NCBI RefSeq assembly: GCF_963678635.1
Contig: NC_087064.1
Location: 50,734,684 to 50,798,683 of the forward strand
Direction: 5' to 3'
DNA length: 64,000 nucleotides
Source: Symsagittifera roscoffensis
Lineage: Eukaryota; Xenacoelomorpha; Acoela; Convolutidae
Below, piece after piece: positions 43,001 to 53,758 of this stretch (position 1 is the first letter of the stretch; every line of letters starts with the position of its first letter). The position numbers were made by a program, and so were the translations under genes. Under the pieces are notes generated by a model. That model ran no database searches, was not told the origin of the DNA, and was given only the letters and a program-made list of their open reading frames with translations.

Positions 43001-43490
43001 CTTTCAATTCGTCCTCAAACAGATCGACGTTGCTTTCAAATCGTACTACTATATTTTAATTAGACTTAATGGTGACTATTATGGCAATGGAGTTCATTTT
43101 AATAATTCCGATGGAAAAGCGGAATCTACCGCAAGTCAGGAGTTTTCATTGGCCTGAACAGTTGATTTTCGAGATTTAAAAACAGTTTAGTACACAATTA
43201 TTCATTTAAAATATTGATTTTGAGCTTATTTTGTCTATTACGACCGCAAAGGAGATTGGTCGGCATGAGAAAAAGTTGTGTGCGTTTCTGTCCAATTTTT
43301 ACACAGTTTTCATAGTTTGTAAACTTGAGCATCCAAAGGGTTTTTGATATGAAATAAGAAAGTTTTTTGATTGTTCCTTGTAAGTTACTATTTCTCAGCA
43401 ATAATAATAGAAATTCAAAATAGTTTTGCGGACGAAAAACTGATATAAAACCTGATCCAGAAAATTGAGCTGATAACCTTTTTTTCCGTT
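40090..43490. repeat. 1.5-1.65-kb repeat, copies U0-U2
   Basis: Three head-to-tail copies of one repeat: a partial copy (40090-40790), a full copy (about 40800-42420) and one cut at its right end (about 42425-43490). Landmarks that recur: GAGCTGGCTGATG.TTACAAC (40966, 42610), CCATGAGTTTTGGG (41219, 42871), TACACAGTTCTCATAG.TTGTAAACTTGAGCATCC (40177, 41654, 43301) and TGTATCC..TGCAACCGTCAGT.TGACGCAATGA (40372, 41845). Copies are clearly diverged. Short open frames in it (for example 40961-41218) are not conserved between copies, so I treat it as non-coding. Confidence 0.75.
42105..42325. repeat. 75-bp minisatellite, about 3 copies
   Basis: Inside copy U1, a 75-bp unit (CATGTTAAAATCAGCAATATC, GAGAAAACTTACAAGGAACA, ATACATCACTAGTT) starts at 42118, 42193 and 42268. 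The first two are near-identical and the third more diverged. It accounts for part of the extra length of U1. Confidence 0.85.
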
Positions 43491-43531
43491 TTTATCAGAA
43501 ATATTATACTTGTGCGAACAAAAGCTGATTC

Positions 43532-46500
43532 ATTAACATTTCATCTCTATATTTAACATTTTTTTATTAAACTGATTTTTAGAATCCGCCAAAACAGCCC
43601 ATAAATCAACCACAGATTTGTTCGAGCTCTGAAATGCTTTTGATAGTTTTCGTCTTTGCTTGGCTTCTTCGTTCAAGCCTGTTTCATTGCAAAGTTTTCT
43701 TTTTTCCTTAGAAATTCTCAGTAGCATTTGCTGCAATTCGTTGAAATGGTGTGGGTTTTTTTTACGATTTCCGACATTGGTATGACTGTTTTTTTAAATG
43801 ATTAACTTCTCAATTTAACCGAGAGCCGTCTTTTTTTGTCCTGTCGTTAACGAGTAGTAGTACCATAATTGCATAACCCCTATCGAGCGAATCGTTAGCC
43901 CTATTTATGATAAAAGTGTCTCTATCATGCTTCTCTATCAAAGACCTGAATATGCCGGCTGCGGGTGTGTGACATAACTAAAACATTTTTTCAAGATGTA
44001 GCGTAAACCTTACTGCAAAAATAGAATTAGACAGCTGAATTAGTAGAAGTAGACGTAAAATTTTGTGTTTTTGTAAGAAGGAAGTAGTAAAATACATAAA
44101 GCATCAATTTTATTTAGTTTGAGAGTTTATTGTCCTTTGTGTGTCGAATGAGATTTTTGTCATGTGAAAAGAAACGGCTATCATCCTTCACCTCTCAGAT
44201 GCAGTTTGGCGGCCGCCGTTCAACAGCTCAAGTACTTTTCTTCTGAGATCGAGCAAAAGCTCGAGTTTCACCCTCACCGTCACGCCACTGCTTGGATTGA
44301 TATCCAATACCCCGCCATGGAAGCCATTCTCCAACAAACCCAGCTCCCGGTGATTTTTTCTACTCTCTAAAAACGATTGAAGTTCTTAGTATCGACCGAT
44401 CGATTGATCATTCAATGCCGGAAACAGTCAGTCAAAAATATTCGTTAACTTTTCATATCTATATTTACCATTTTTTCATTTATTCTATTTAGACTCCACC
44501 AAAACAGCCCATAAATCAACCGCAGATGTGTTCGAGCTCTGAATTGCTTTTGATAGTTTTCGTCTTTGCTTGGCTTCTTCGTTCAAGCCAGTTTAATTGC
44601 AAAGTTTTCTTTTTTCCTTAGAAATTCTCAGTAGCATTTGCTGCAATTCGTTGAAATGGTGTGGGTTTTTTTTACGATTTCCGACATTGGTATGACTGTT
44701 TTTTTAAATGATTAACTTCTCAATTTAACCGAGAGCCGTCTTTTTTTGTCCTGTCGTTAACGAGTAGTAGTACCATAATTTCATAACCCCTATCGAGCGA
44801 ATCGTTAGCCCTATTTATGATAAAAGTGTCTCTATCATGCTTCTCTATCAAAGACCTGAATATGCCGGCTGCGGGTGTGTGACATAACTAAAACATATTT
44901 TTCAAGATGTAGCGTAAACCTTACTGCAAAAATAGAATTAGACAGCTGAATTAGTAGAAGTAGACGTAAAATTTTGTGTTTTTGTAAGAAGGAAGTAGTA
45001 AAATACATAAAGCATCAATTTTATTTAGTTTGAGAGTTTGTTGTCCTTTGTGTGTCGAATGAGATTTTTCTCATGTGAAAAGAAACGGCTATCATTGTTC
45101 ATCTCTCAGATGCAGTTTGGCGGCCGCCGTTCAACAGCTCAACTACTTTTCTTCTGAGATCGAGCAAAATATCGAGTTTCACCCTCACCCTCACGCCACT
45201 GCTTGGACTGATATCCAATACCCCGCCATGGAAGCCATTCTCCAACAAACCCAGCTCCCGGTGATTTTTTCTACTCTCTAAAAACGATTGAAGTTCTTAG
45301 TATCGACCGATCGATTGATCATTCAATGCCGGAAACAGTCAGTCAAAAATATTCATTAACTTTTCATATCTATATTTACCATTTTTTCATTTATTCTATT
45401 TAGACTCCACCAAAACAGCCCATAAATCAACCGCAGATGTGTTCGAGCTCTGAATTGCTTTTGATAGTTTTCGTCTTTGCTTGGCTTCTTCGTTCAAACC
45501 AGTTTAATTGCAAAATTTTCTTTTTCCTCAGCAATTCTCAGTAGCATTTGCTGCAATTCGTTGAAATGGTGCGGATTTTTTTTTACGATTTCCGACATTG
45601 GTATGACTGTTTTTTTTTTAATAAGTAACTTCTCAATTTAACCGAGAGCCGACTTTTTTCTCCTGTCGTTAGCGAGTAGTAGTACCATAATTTCATAACC
45701 CCTCTCGAGAGAATCGTTAGCTCTATTTATTATGAAAGTGTCTCTATCATGCTTCTCTATCAAAGACCTGAATGTGCCGGCTGCGGGTGTGTGACATAAC
45801 TAAAACATATTTTTCAAGATGTAGCGTAAATTTAACTGCAAAAATTGAATTAGACAGCTGAATTAGTAGAAGTAGACGTAAAATTTTGTGTTTTTGTAAG
45901 AAGGAAGTAGTAAAATACATAAAGCATCAATTTTATTTAGTTTGAGAGTTTGTTGTCCTTTGTGTGTCGAATGAGATTTTTCTCATGTGAAAAGAAACGG
46001 CTATCATTGTTCATCTCTCAGATGCAGTTTGGCGGCCGCCGTTCAACAGCTCAACTACTTTTCTTCTGAGATCGAGCAAAAGATCGAGTTTCACCCTCAC
46101 CCTCACGCCACTGCTTGGACTGATATCCAATACCCCGCCATGGAAGCCATTCTCCAACAAACCCAGCTCCCGGTGATTTTTTCTACTCTCTAAAAACGAT
46201 TGAAGTGTTCAGAATCGACCGATCGATTGATCATTCGATGCCGGAAACAGCCAGTCAAAAAGAGTCATTAACTTTTCTTATCTATATTTACCATTTTTTC
46301 ATTTCTCTCATTTAGACTACACCAAAAAAGCCCATAAATCAACCACAGATGTGTTCGAGCTCTGAAATGCTTTTGATAGTTTTCGTCTTTGCTTGGCTTC
46401 TTCGTTCATGCCAGTTTAATTGCAAAATTTTCTTTTTTCCTCAGCAATTTTCAGTAGCATTTGCTGCAATTCGTTGAAATGGTGCGGATTTTTTTTTATG

Positions 46501-48690
46501 GTTTCCAACATTGAAATGACTGTTTTTTAAATGATTAACTTCTCAATTTAACCGAGAGCCGTCTTTTTTTCTCCTGTCGTTAACGAGTAGTAGTACCATA
46601 ATTTCTTAACCTCTCTCGAGAGAATCGAGTTTGTTGTCGTTTTTGAGTGTCGACTGAGATAAATCTCATGTGAAAAGAACCGGCTATTATCTTTTACGCC
46701 TCAGAAACAGTTTGGCGGCTGTTCGACGTCACCAGTGCTCTTCTTCTGAAATTGAGCAAAAACTCGAGTTTGACCCTCGCCATCACGCCACTGGTTGGAC
46801 TGATCTCCATTATGCCCGCCATGAAAGCCATTCTCCAATAAACCTAGCTGGTGATTTTTTGCTACTGCTGCTGATCGTACTGAAAAAAATTGAATGAAAC
46901 ATTTTTTATGGTGCAGCGAAAATTCTACAAAAAAAAGAAGTACAGCGTTAATTGAATTAAACTGTTTTTCATGTTTGAATTGACATAAAATTTTGATTTC
47001 ATAAAAAGGAAGTAATAAAAACATTTTTTTTGTTTAATTTCATATTTTGTCGTCATTTTGAGCGTCGACTGAGATATATCTCTTGTGAAGAACCGATGTC
47101 CTCTTGTACGCTTCAGATACAGGGCTGTTCTTTTTTCACCCTCAGCATCATGACATTGCTTGGAGTAATATTCTTTACGCCATGGAAGGCATTCTCCATC
47201 AACTGCAGTTCCTGGCGAGTTTTTGCTAATGCTGCTGCGGTTATTTCTACTCTCTAAAAAGCATCGGAGCGTTCAGTATCGATAGATCGTTCATTGATGA
47301 GGGAAACAGTCAGTCAAGATTGTCAGTCAAAAAGATTCATTAATATTCCAATTCTAAATTAAACAATTTTTTGTCTGATTTTTTGGAATCAACCCAAACA
47401 GCCCTTAAATCAACCACAGACATGTTGAGCACTGTATTGTTTTCGATAGTTTTCGCCCTTGCATGGTTTTTTCATTTTCAGTCAAGAGTGTTCCATGCCA
47501 AAATCCTCTATTTTCCTTGCAATTCCCAGTAGCATTTGCTTCAAGTCGTTGAAATAGTTTGGATTTTGTACAATTTCAGACACTGTTGTTTTTGCTTTTT
47601 TTATGATCAACTTTTAATGACCAAAGTTTCCAAACCCGTTCGAGAGAATCGATAAATATATTATAAAAGTCTCCCTGCTAGGCTTCTCTCTGAAAGACCT
47701 GACTGTGTCGGCTGAGGGTGTGTGTCTAAACAAATACACTATTTTCAAATTGTAGCGTAAATTGTACATCAAAATTAGAATTATAGAGTTTTTAATCACT
47801 GAATGGACATGAAATTTTAGATTCAATAAAACGGACTAGAAAAAGAACGGACTCGATTTATATTTAATTTGAGAGTTTGTCGTCAATTTTGAGCGTCGAC
47901 TGAGATGAATCTCATGTGAAAAGAAACGGCTATCATCTTGTACGCCTAAGACACAGTTTGACGCCGTTCAAAATCTGCAGTACGCTTCTTCGAACTGTTT
48001 CACCCTCACCATCACGCCACTGCTTGGACTGATATCCTTCACGCCATGGAAGCCATTCTCAACAATTCTAACCTTTGGTGATTTTTTGCTACCGCTGCTG
48101 CTGCGGTCATTTTTACTCTCAAAAAGCAGCGTAGTATTCAGTATCAATCGTTCGATTGATCGTTCAATGAGGGAAACGGTCAGTCAAGGTCAATCCAACT
48201 CTATATTTCACATTTTGTCGCAATAATCTCATATTTAGAATTCATCAAAATCCCATAAATCAACCACAGACATGTTTGAGCTCTGAAGTGCTTTCGATAG
48301 TTTCGTCTTTGCTCGACTTTTTTTGTCAAGCCTGTTTCATCGCAAAATCTCCGATTCTCTCGTTAAAATGGTTTGTTGGGTTTTGCTCAATTTCAGACAC
48401 TGTCATGGTTTTTATTCATATAATGATCAATTTCTCAATTAAGTACAGCTTTCTTTTTTTTGTCATTCCGTTAATGAGTAGTGGTGCGAAGGTTTTTTAA
48501 ACATCTTTCAAGAGAATCGATAGCGCTGTGTTTTATATAACTGTCTCTGTCATGCTTCTCCCTCGCAGACCTGGCTGTGTCTAATGCGTGTATGTGGCTA
48601 GACTATAACATAATTTCCAATTGTAGCGCAAATGGTACAGCAAAAATTGAATTAAACAGTTTTTAATGACTATCTCAACCAAGTCGATAA
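43532..48690. repeat. 0.91-kb tandem repeat, six units
   Basis: Unit starts (ATTAACATTT/ATTAACTTTT..ATCTATATTTA then CCAAAACAGCCCATAAATCAACC) fall near 43532, 44442, 45355, 46266, 47336 and 48200. The first three units are 910-913 bp and nearly identical; the fourth to sixth are diverged and of unequal length. Each of the first three contains GGCGGCCGCC and a 68-codon frame (44164, 45075, 45987) with SSEIEQK and PAMEAILQQTQLP. In the older copies that frame is broken, so coding is doubtful. The array interrupts the 1.5-kb repeat family (U2 to its left, U3 to its right). Confidence 0.85.
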
Positions 48691-48819
48691 GCCTGCTCAG
48701 TATTCTCCCCGTCATCAACAACTACCACCGAGCTGTGATCACCCTCTTCTTGCTGTCAGTTCGGTAAGATTACTCCTCCTCGCCATCAACCAAAATTTAA
48801 TAGGGCTGACGATACTATC

Positions 48820-50140
48820 CTGACTTCATTCAAAGATTGCTCGCTGTTCATTTCGGCACTGAAATAAAAGATGATAATGAACAATCAAATTTTAGAACAA
48901 AAGCATTTAACCGTTTGACATTACTAAAGAAAAGACACTGCATCCCCACAATGTTGCAGCTGACCAATGATTACAACACAGGGGCAGAAGCTTTCGAACG
49001 CCTTGTGCGGGGACAAAAAATTGCACAGTTTTAGTTCTGGAGTACCGTTGAGGAGTGTAATTATTTCCATTAAATGAACGGATTTTTCTACGAAGCTCCG
49101 CAAATCCATAAGACGGGGTGATTAAGCTTGATTGCTCGAGCTCTCTTCATGGAGATATTATTGAAATTATCACAGTCTTTGGCTTAAAAAATTGAATCCT
49201 CACATTAGCCCATGAGTTATGGGTATAAAAGCTTTTGTGCATGCATGGGAACTTGACGCCCAAAAATGCATTCCTGTCGATCCAGATGTTAGGTTTTTCG
49301 TTAATTCGTTCTCGTTGTCGGAACAATTCATTATCCGCGCGTTTCATTTCGTCCTCAGCCTGCTCTACGTTGCTTTCAAAACTTTGGTTTATCTTTTATT
49401 AGACTTAATGCTGCCTATTATGGAAATTATTAGAGATTCATTTGATAATTAGGATCAAAAAGTGAAACCTACCTCAATTCAGGAATTTTTATTGGTCAGA
49501 CCAATTGATTTTCGAGATTGAAAAAAAAATTGTACAGCATTCTCCCCTTAAAAGTCCTGATTTTGCTGCAGAAAGCAGATTGGTCAGCATGAGAAATTGT
49601 TATGTGCGCTTCTCTCCCATTTCTTACACATTTCTCACAATTTGAAAATTTGAGCATCCCAAGAAATTTTGATTGATTAGAAGTAAGTAATTTGGCTGTT
49701 CCTTGTGCGTTACTATTTCTCAGCAATATTAATAGAACATAAAAATAGTGTTGCGAGCAAAAAGCTGATCTAAACACCTCCCATCCATTTTAATTTTGAG
49801 CAGAACTAAACACTTTTCTCTTAAATCCAGATGAAACCGTCAGTGTGGCGCAATAAATAAGTCACATCATGCTTCGAATAGACATTAAAATTTTGATATC
49901 ATAAAAAAGAAGTATTAAAACAAAATGATAGAAAACAGAGAAAGTTGTGATATTGGTACGCCAGATCATAGGCCAAGCTTCTAAAAGAGGTTAAAAGTCA
50001 TTGGAAGACACCAGTAAAAAATTTTTGTTGGAATCAGAAATATCCTGAAAACAAGAGAAAATTTTCAAGGAAGAATATGAATCACGTCAAAAGCCATAAA
50101 AATAACTCCCTTCATTCAAGTAAGAGTACAATTATTTTTT
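48820..50140. repeat. 1.5-kb repeat, copy U3
   Basis: A fourth copy of the family at 40090-43490. It has TTGCAGCTGACCAATGATTACAACAC (48952), CATGAGTTATGGGTAT (49211), CTCACAATTTGAAAATTTGAGCATCC (49635), CCGTCAGTGTGGCGCAATAAAT (49847) and TTCATTCAAGTAAGAGTAC (50112) in the same order. It resumes on the far side of the 0.91-kb array. Confidence 0.7.
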
Positions 50141-50406
50141 GTTCAGAATAAGGTTGCACCAAAACAAAAAGAGCATATTATCACAGAACTGATCAACATT
50201 ATTATTGTTGATTAATATAAAATATTAAATCAAACAAGTATAGTACTTTTTGAAATTCAAAAATTATACAATTGTCACTTTAATAACCTCATTTGCGGTC
50301 GGACAGTATTTACTCAAGCAAAAATTAATTCAATTCAAAAAAATTTCACGCATTTTCCACGCAAGTTATCGTCTAAATTCCGTTACTATAACACTATCAT
50401 CTTCAG

Positions 50407-50582
50407 GTTTGCTATGAAAAGACGCAAACACAAAGAGCAAACAAATGGGTGGAACGTGGAAGACAGTGCACATGGCCGACTTAAAACTAGGAAGACAAAC
50501 GCAGTTATGACTGATCCATATGCAGAACTAGGCCTCGAGGGAAAGTGGACCCTAAAAGATTACTTCTTGGCTGCTCTCATTG
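50407..50582 (+). CDS. Probable coding exon of unrecognised host gene
   Basis: A 3' splice site (ATCATCTTCAG, ending 50406) is followed 7 nt later by ATG 50414, then 56 codons and one extra base up to a strong donor, G|GTAAAC, at 50582/50583. The peptide is basic at first (MKRRKHKEQ) and then less AT-driven, with TDPYAELGLEGKWTLKDYFL. Composition is richer than the surroundings, which also suggests a real exon. The next exon (needed in phase 1) is not found before the LTR element at 51.77 kb, so that element may sit in the intron. I do not recognise the protein. Confidence 0.5.
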
Positions 50583-51773
50583 GTAAACTTTTTAGAAGGA
50601 TGTTTATGAAGAACCCCATTCTACAAAATAAATCTAATTTCATCCGAATTTAGTTCATGGTCAGTTGAATCAAAAATAGCGTAACGACCTAAATAGGGTA
50701 ACGACATCTTTTGTAATGACATAAATGATCCAAAAGCCGACAAGAATTGTTTGTTATCCAGATTCTTGACACAGTATGTTTGCAAAGAGGTGGGGGAGAC
50801 CAAATACCGTTGGAATAGTAGAATCAATCAGCATTCGATTTTATAGCCATTAGACATAATGAAAAAAGTTATAATAATTGAGTTTCGCAGGTGGGGGAAG
50901 GGGAAAAGAGCCAACCGCTCCCCCCCCCCCCCGTCAAACATTTCTGTGCACAACACTGTCTTGACTGATCAAAGTTGTATCAAAACCTTATAAATGTTTC
51001 TATGATAGCTAATACCAAAAGCTACTCAGTTATAACAAGATGACACTTTTATAAGCGATGAACGTGGTAAATGTACAAATTAAAACTGAAATTAAACAGC
51101 GCGACTTGTCATCAGAAAGAGAGATATATTGTTTCAGTTTTAATCTTGCATCAGATTAATAGGTAAGCTATTGTATCAAATGGAACACGCCAAGCGCCTG
51201 CTTTTGATTTTGTTGCACCTGTTTGCATGGATTGAGCACGTGACTGGTTAGATGTGAAATAATAGGTGAAAATAACACGATCGATGGCAGATTTATCTTT
51301 TTCATGCTCTTACTGAAAACGTGTAATGGACGAATGATACAGGGATCTGTCTTTTTAGTAATTTTGACCGAATGACGAAGAGTTCAGTGAAATTTAACGC
51401 AATAAATATCTTTCCTGTTGGTATGATTATTTTTGTTCCGACCATTGAAAATGGGGAGGAACTTTGTATTCGGCTGTTTTAGTTTTTTCTCTTTTTTCCA
51501 CGCAACATCAGGTACCACAAATAATCATCGGACTGGGTTGAGTGATATTTCATATTAAAGCTCTTACAGTCGCGATTCGAAACACATTAAAAAATTTTAA
51601 TAAAATTTCCCAATGTCAAGAAAAACCGGTTTGAAATTTTTGATTTTTCGAGCGAATTGGAACCTGATCTAAACTACATTTTATGATTGGATAAATTAGA
51701 TATTTTACCAATGTAAAGTATTTAATATTAACCAATCATGATCCATCTGACTAACAATCCACTTATTTGTAAG
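50583..51773. other. Non-coding stretch with poly-C tract
   Basis: No gene is seen. It contains a run of 12 C at 50921-50932 preceded by GGTGGGGGAAGGGG (50891-50904), an unusual strand asymmetry. The rest is AT-rich. It may be intron sequence of the gene whose exon is at 50407-50582. Confidence 0.45.
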
Positions 51774-52067
51774 TGCTGAAATTACTTGTAATTTCAGCAC
51801 CAAAGAGATTTGAATTTAACTTAGAAGTTAGTTGAACTCTCCCGAGTACTTCAGCAGCCGCAATAAACCAGTATACCCTAGATCTATTGAGCCTAGCAGA
51901 GACTAGTTAAACAACCTGAGACTAGATAGTATAAGAGTAAGATTAGGATCGGTATTAGACTAAGAAGTTGCACGAATCTATCCGGCCGAAAATAAGATAG
52001 CGTGACGAGCAGACGGTGTACCCTATCCGAAATTACTCTATGAGTTATACACTTCGGTCCTAACTCA
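51774..52067 (+). repeat. Putative 5' LTR of Gypsy element
   Basis: The stretch begins TGCTG and ends ACTCA, that is TG..CA, with a PBS-like sequence 2 bp after the end, which is standard LTR geometry. AATAAA lies near 51864, as expected for an R/U5 boundary region. The first 26 bp (51774-51799) are a perfect palindrome, TGCTGAAATTAC-TT-GTAATTTCAGCA. The 3' LTR lies beyond the window, so the left end is not proven. Confidence 0.45.
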
Positions 52068-52069
52068 TC

Positions 52070-52092
52070 TGGTGCGACCATAAGTCTCGAAC
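52070..52092 (+). promoter_or_regulatory. Putative tRNA primer binding site
   Basis: TGGTGCGACC followed by ATAAGTCTCGAAC. Its reverse complement ends GCACCA and contains GTTCGAGA, the layout of a tRNA 3' half with CCA end and T-loop, one base short of the standard spacing. It partly resembles tRNA-Arg. It lies 2 bp after the proposed LTR end. Confidence 0.4.
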
Positions 52093-53315
52093 AAGACCTT
52101 AATAGCTTAGAATTAACCAATAATAGATTAGAATTTAGACAAAACATTTACAAAATGTTATACGACAATAATTTAATCGAAATGTCTCTACGACTCAATA
52201 GATCAGAGCCAATATTCCGAACGATAACAGAACTACCCGGAATTGGAAGAAGACCTCGAACCAGAGACGACATACGACAAAGCAGAAACTTACCATATAG
52301 TTATATGATAGTTCGGCAAAAGCCAGAACAAACTTTTGTATTTAGAATACTACTAGCAATGAATTTAGATTTTCATTTGCAAAGATAAAATTTTGAAGTC
52401 AATCTTCAAAATCATTTCAGGCGCTAAACAAAATTATTAATATACAATAACGATTGATAAAAAGATCTCAGATCGTTTTCCTAAATTCTGCAGTAATATA
52501 CAAAACATGTTTGAAAAATATTTATTGAAAATCAAAATAAAAATTAGTAGCATGACAATAAATGGTTAGTAATTATAAATCATCCAGTTGTTCCAGCTTC
52601 ATCACCTAAACATAACAGCATTCATAAGCTCACTAATATCATAAAAGTACTAAATCTTTTCCTTACACAAATTTAAATCATTTTAAAACTTAAATTCACT
52701 TAATTTTAAAATCAGATCATCAAGGCTTATCCTTGGATCTTAAATCATTTTCTATATAATTAAATTTAAAACTTGATCATCAAGGCCTATCCTTGGATCA
52801 AAAAGAACAACTTTGTTCTCCCCCACCCACTTAACTAGTGTCTAACGACCTCAAACGTCGATTCACTATCCAACCCTTTCTAAAAACCCAGGACTAATAG
52901 AAATTTTTGAACAAAACTAATCATTCAAATTAGGATAAACAGTGAAGAACTTCGGTTATTCATCCTTCACTTGATCCCCCCTCTTACCAGACCCAGGATA
53001 AATCGTAGACTTAGTAAGTTTAAAATAGTATCTAACGAACTACTCGCGTTCTAATTATACCTGAACCTTGTGGATCGATTTACTATTCTCCAACCCTGAA
53101 CACAATCACTACCCTTAAGTAAGATTAAGTAAGTTAACACCTTAGCTTATACTAGCCACGAGAAAGTATAAAATCATTCTTCGGAATCGATATACTTTTC
53201 TCCCCAACCCTGAACAACTAGACCCAGGTTAGGCTAACAAAAAAATCGTAAGGACTAACAGTTTAAACAAATTGAAATCATTTAACAACCTTTTGCACCC
53301 GTCATCCTAAACCTT
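52093..53315 (+). promoter_or_regulatory. Structured untranslated leader of Gypsy element
   Basis: 1.2 kb between the PBS and the first element ORF. A 77-codon frame at 52155-52388 may be an upstream ORF, but no domain is seen. From 52700 on there is a direct repeat of ATCATCAAGGC.TATCCTTGGATC. Then come hairpins at 52804-52819, 52836-52868, 52942-52970 (AAC-TTCG-GTT inside), 53026-53085 and 53160-53202 (GAGAAAGTATA/TATACTTTTCTC with ATTC-TTCG-GAAT at the tip). Each is followed by a C-rich or CCAACCCT/ACCCAGG single-stranded stretch. A role in packaging, dimerisation or translation start is inferred. Confidence 0.5.
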
Positions 53316-53717
53316 ATGTCATTTAAAAACCTAGGAAATAAACAAACAATCGTTTTACACAATTGTGAAATAGATAACAAAAAATACGACCTTGTAATCA
53401 CACCTCATACACAAACAGTTGGATATATTCGAACAAAACGACAAACACTAAAGAGAAAAATAATAACTAAACAAAGACAAATTACACGAAAAAGATTTTT
53501 CAAAAACCGCAACGCATTTTCAGAATCAGAAACCAACAGTTTAGACGAACTTTATAAACTAAAAGAATCAATAGATAAAAATTGCCCAATTCACGATCAA
53601 TTATATTTCTCTGACTCAGAAACAACTTCAAATTCATCAAAAAGAGGAAAAAGAAGAATAAAAAAGCAGTATAAACACAAACCAGTACATTTATACAATT
53701 TGCAATCAACCAATTAG
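53316..53717 (+). CDS. Small basic ORF upstream of Gag
   Basis: 133 codons from ATG 53316, in a different frame from Gag and ending 41 bp before it. The middle is strongly basic (KRQTLKRKIITKQRQITRKR) and the end again (KRGKRRIKKQYKHK), with an acidic Ser-rich stretch (FSDSETTSNSS) between. It could bind RNA, or act as a nuclear or nucleolar accessory protein. No family is recognised. The frame is intact, like the rest of this element, which supports function, but it could also be a translated leader ORF. Confidence 0.5.
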   Translation: MSFKNLGNKQTIVLHNCEIDNKKYDLVITPHTQTVGYIRTKRQTLKRKIITKQRQITRKRFFKNRNAFSESETNSLDELYKLKESIDKNCPIHDQLYFSDSETTSNSSKRGKRRIKKQYKHKPVHLYNLQSTN

Positions 53718-53758
53718 ACACATTGATAATTACATATTAACAGTCATCAAACGAAAAA

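Noticed and set aside
44164-46193. Three 68-codon frames in the 0.91-kb repeat as a possible gene family
   Set aside because: The units are too recently duplicated to show constraint, the older units have frameshifts, and substitutions include many amino-acid changes. Kept only as a repeat feature.
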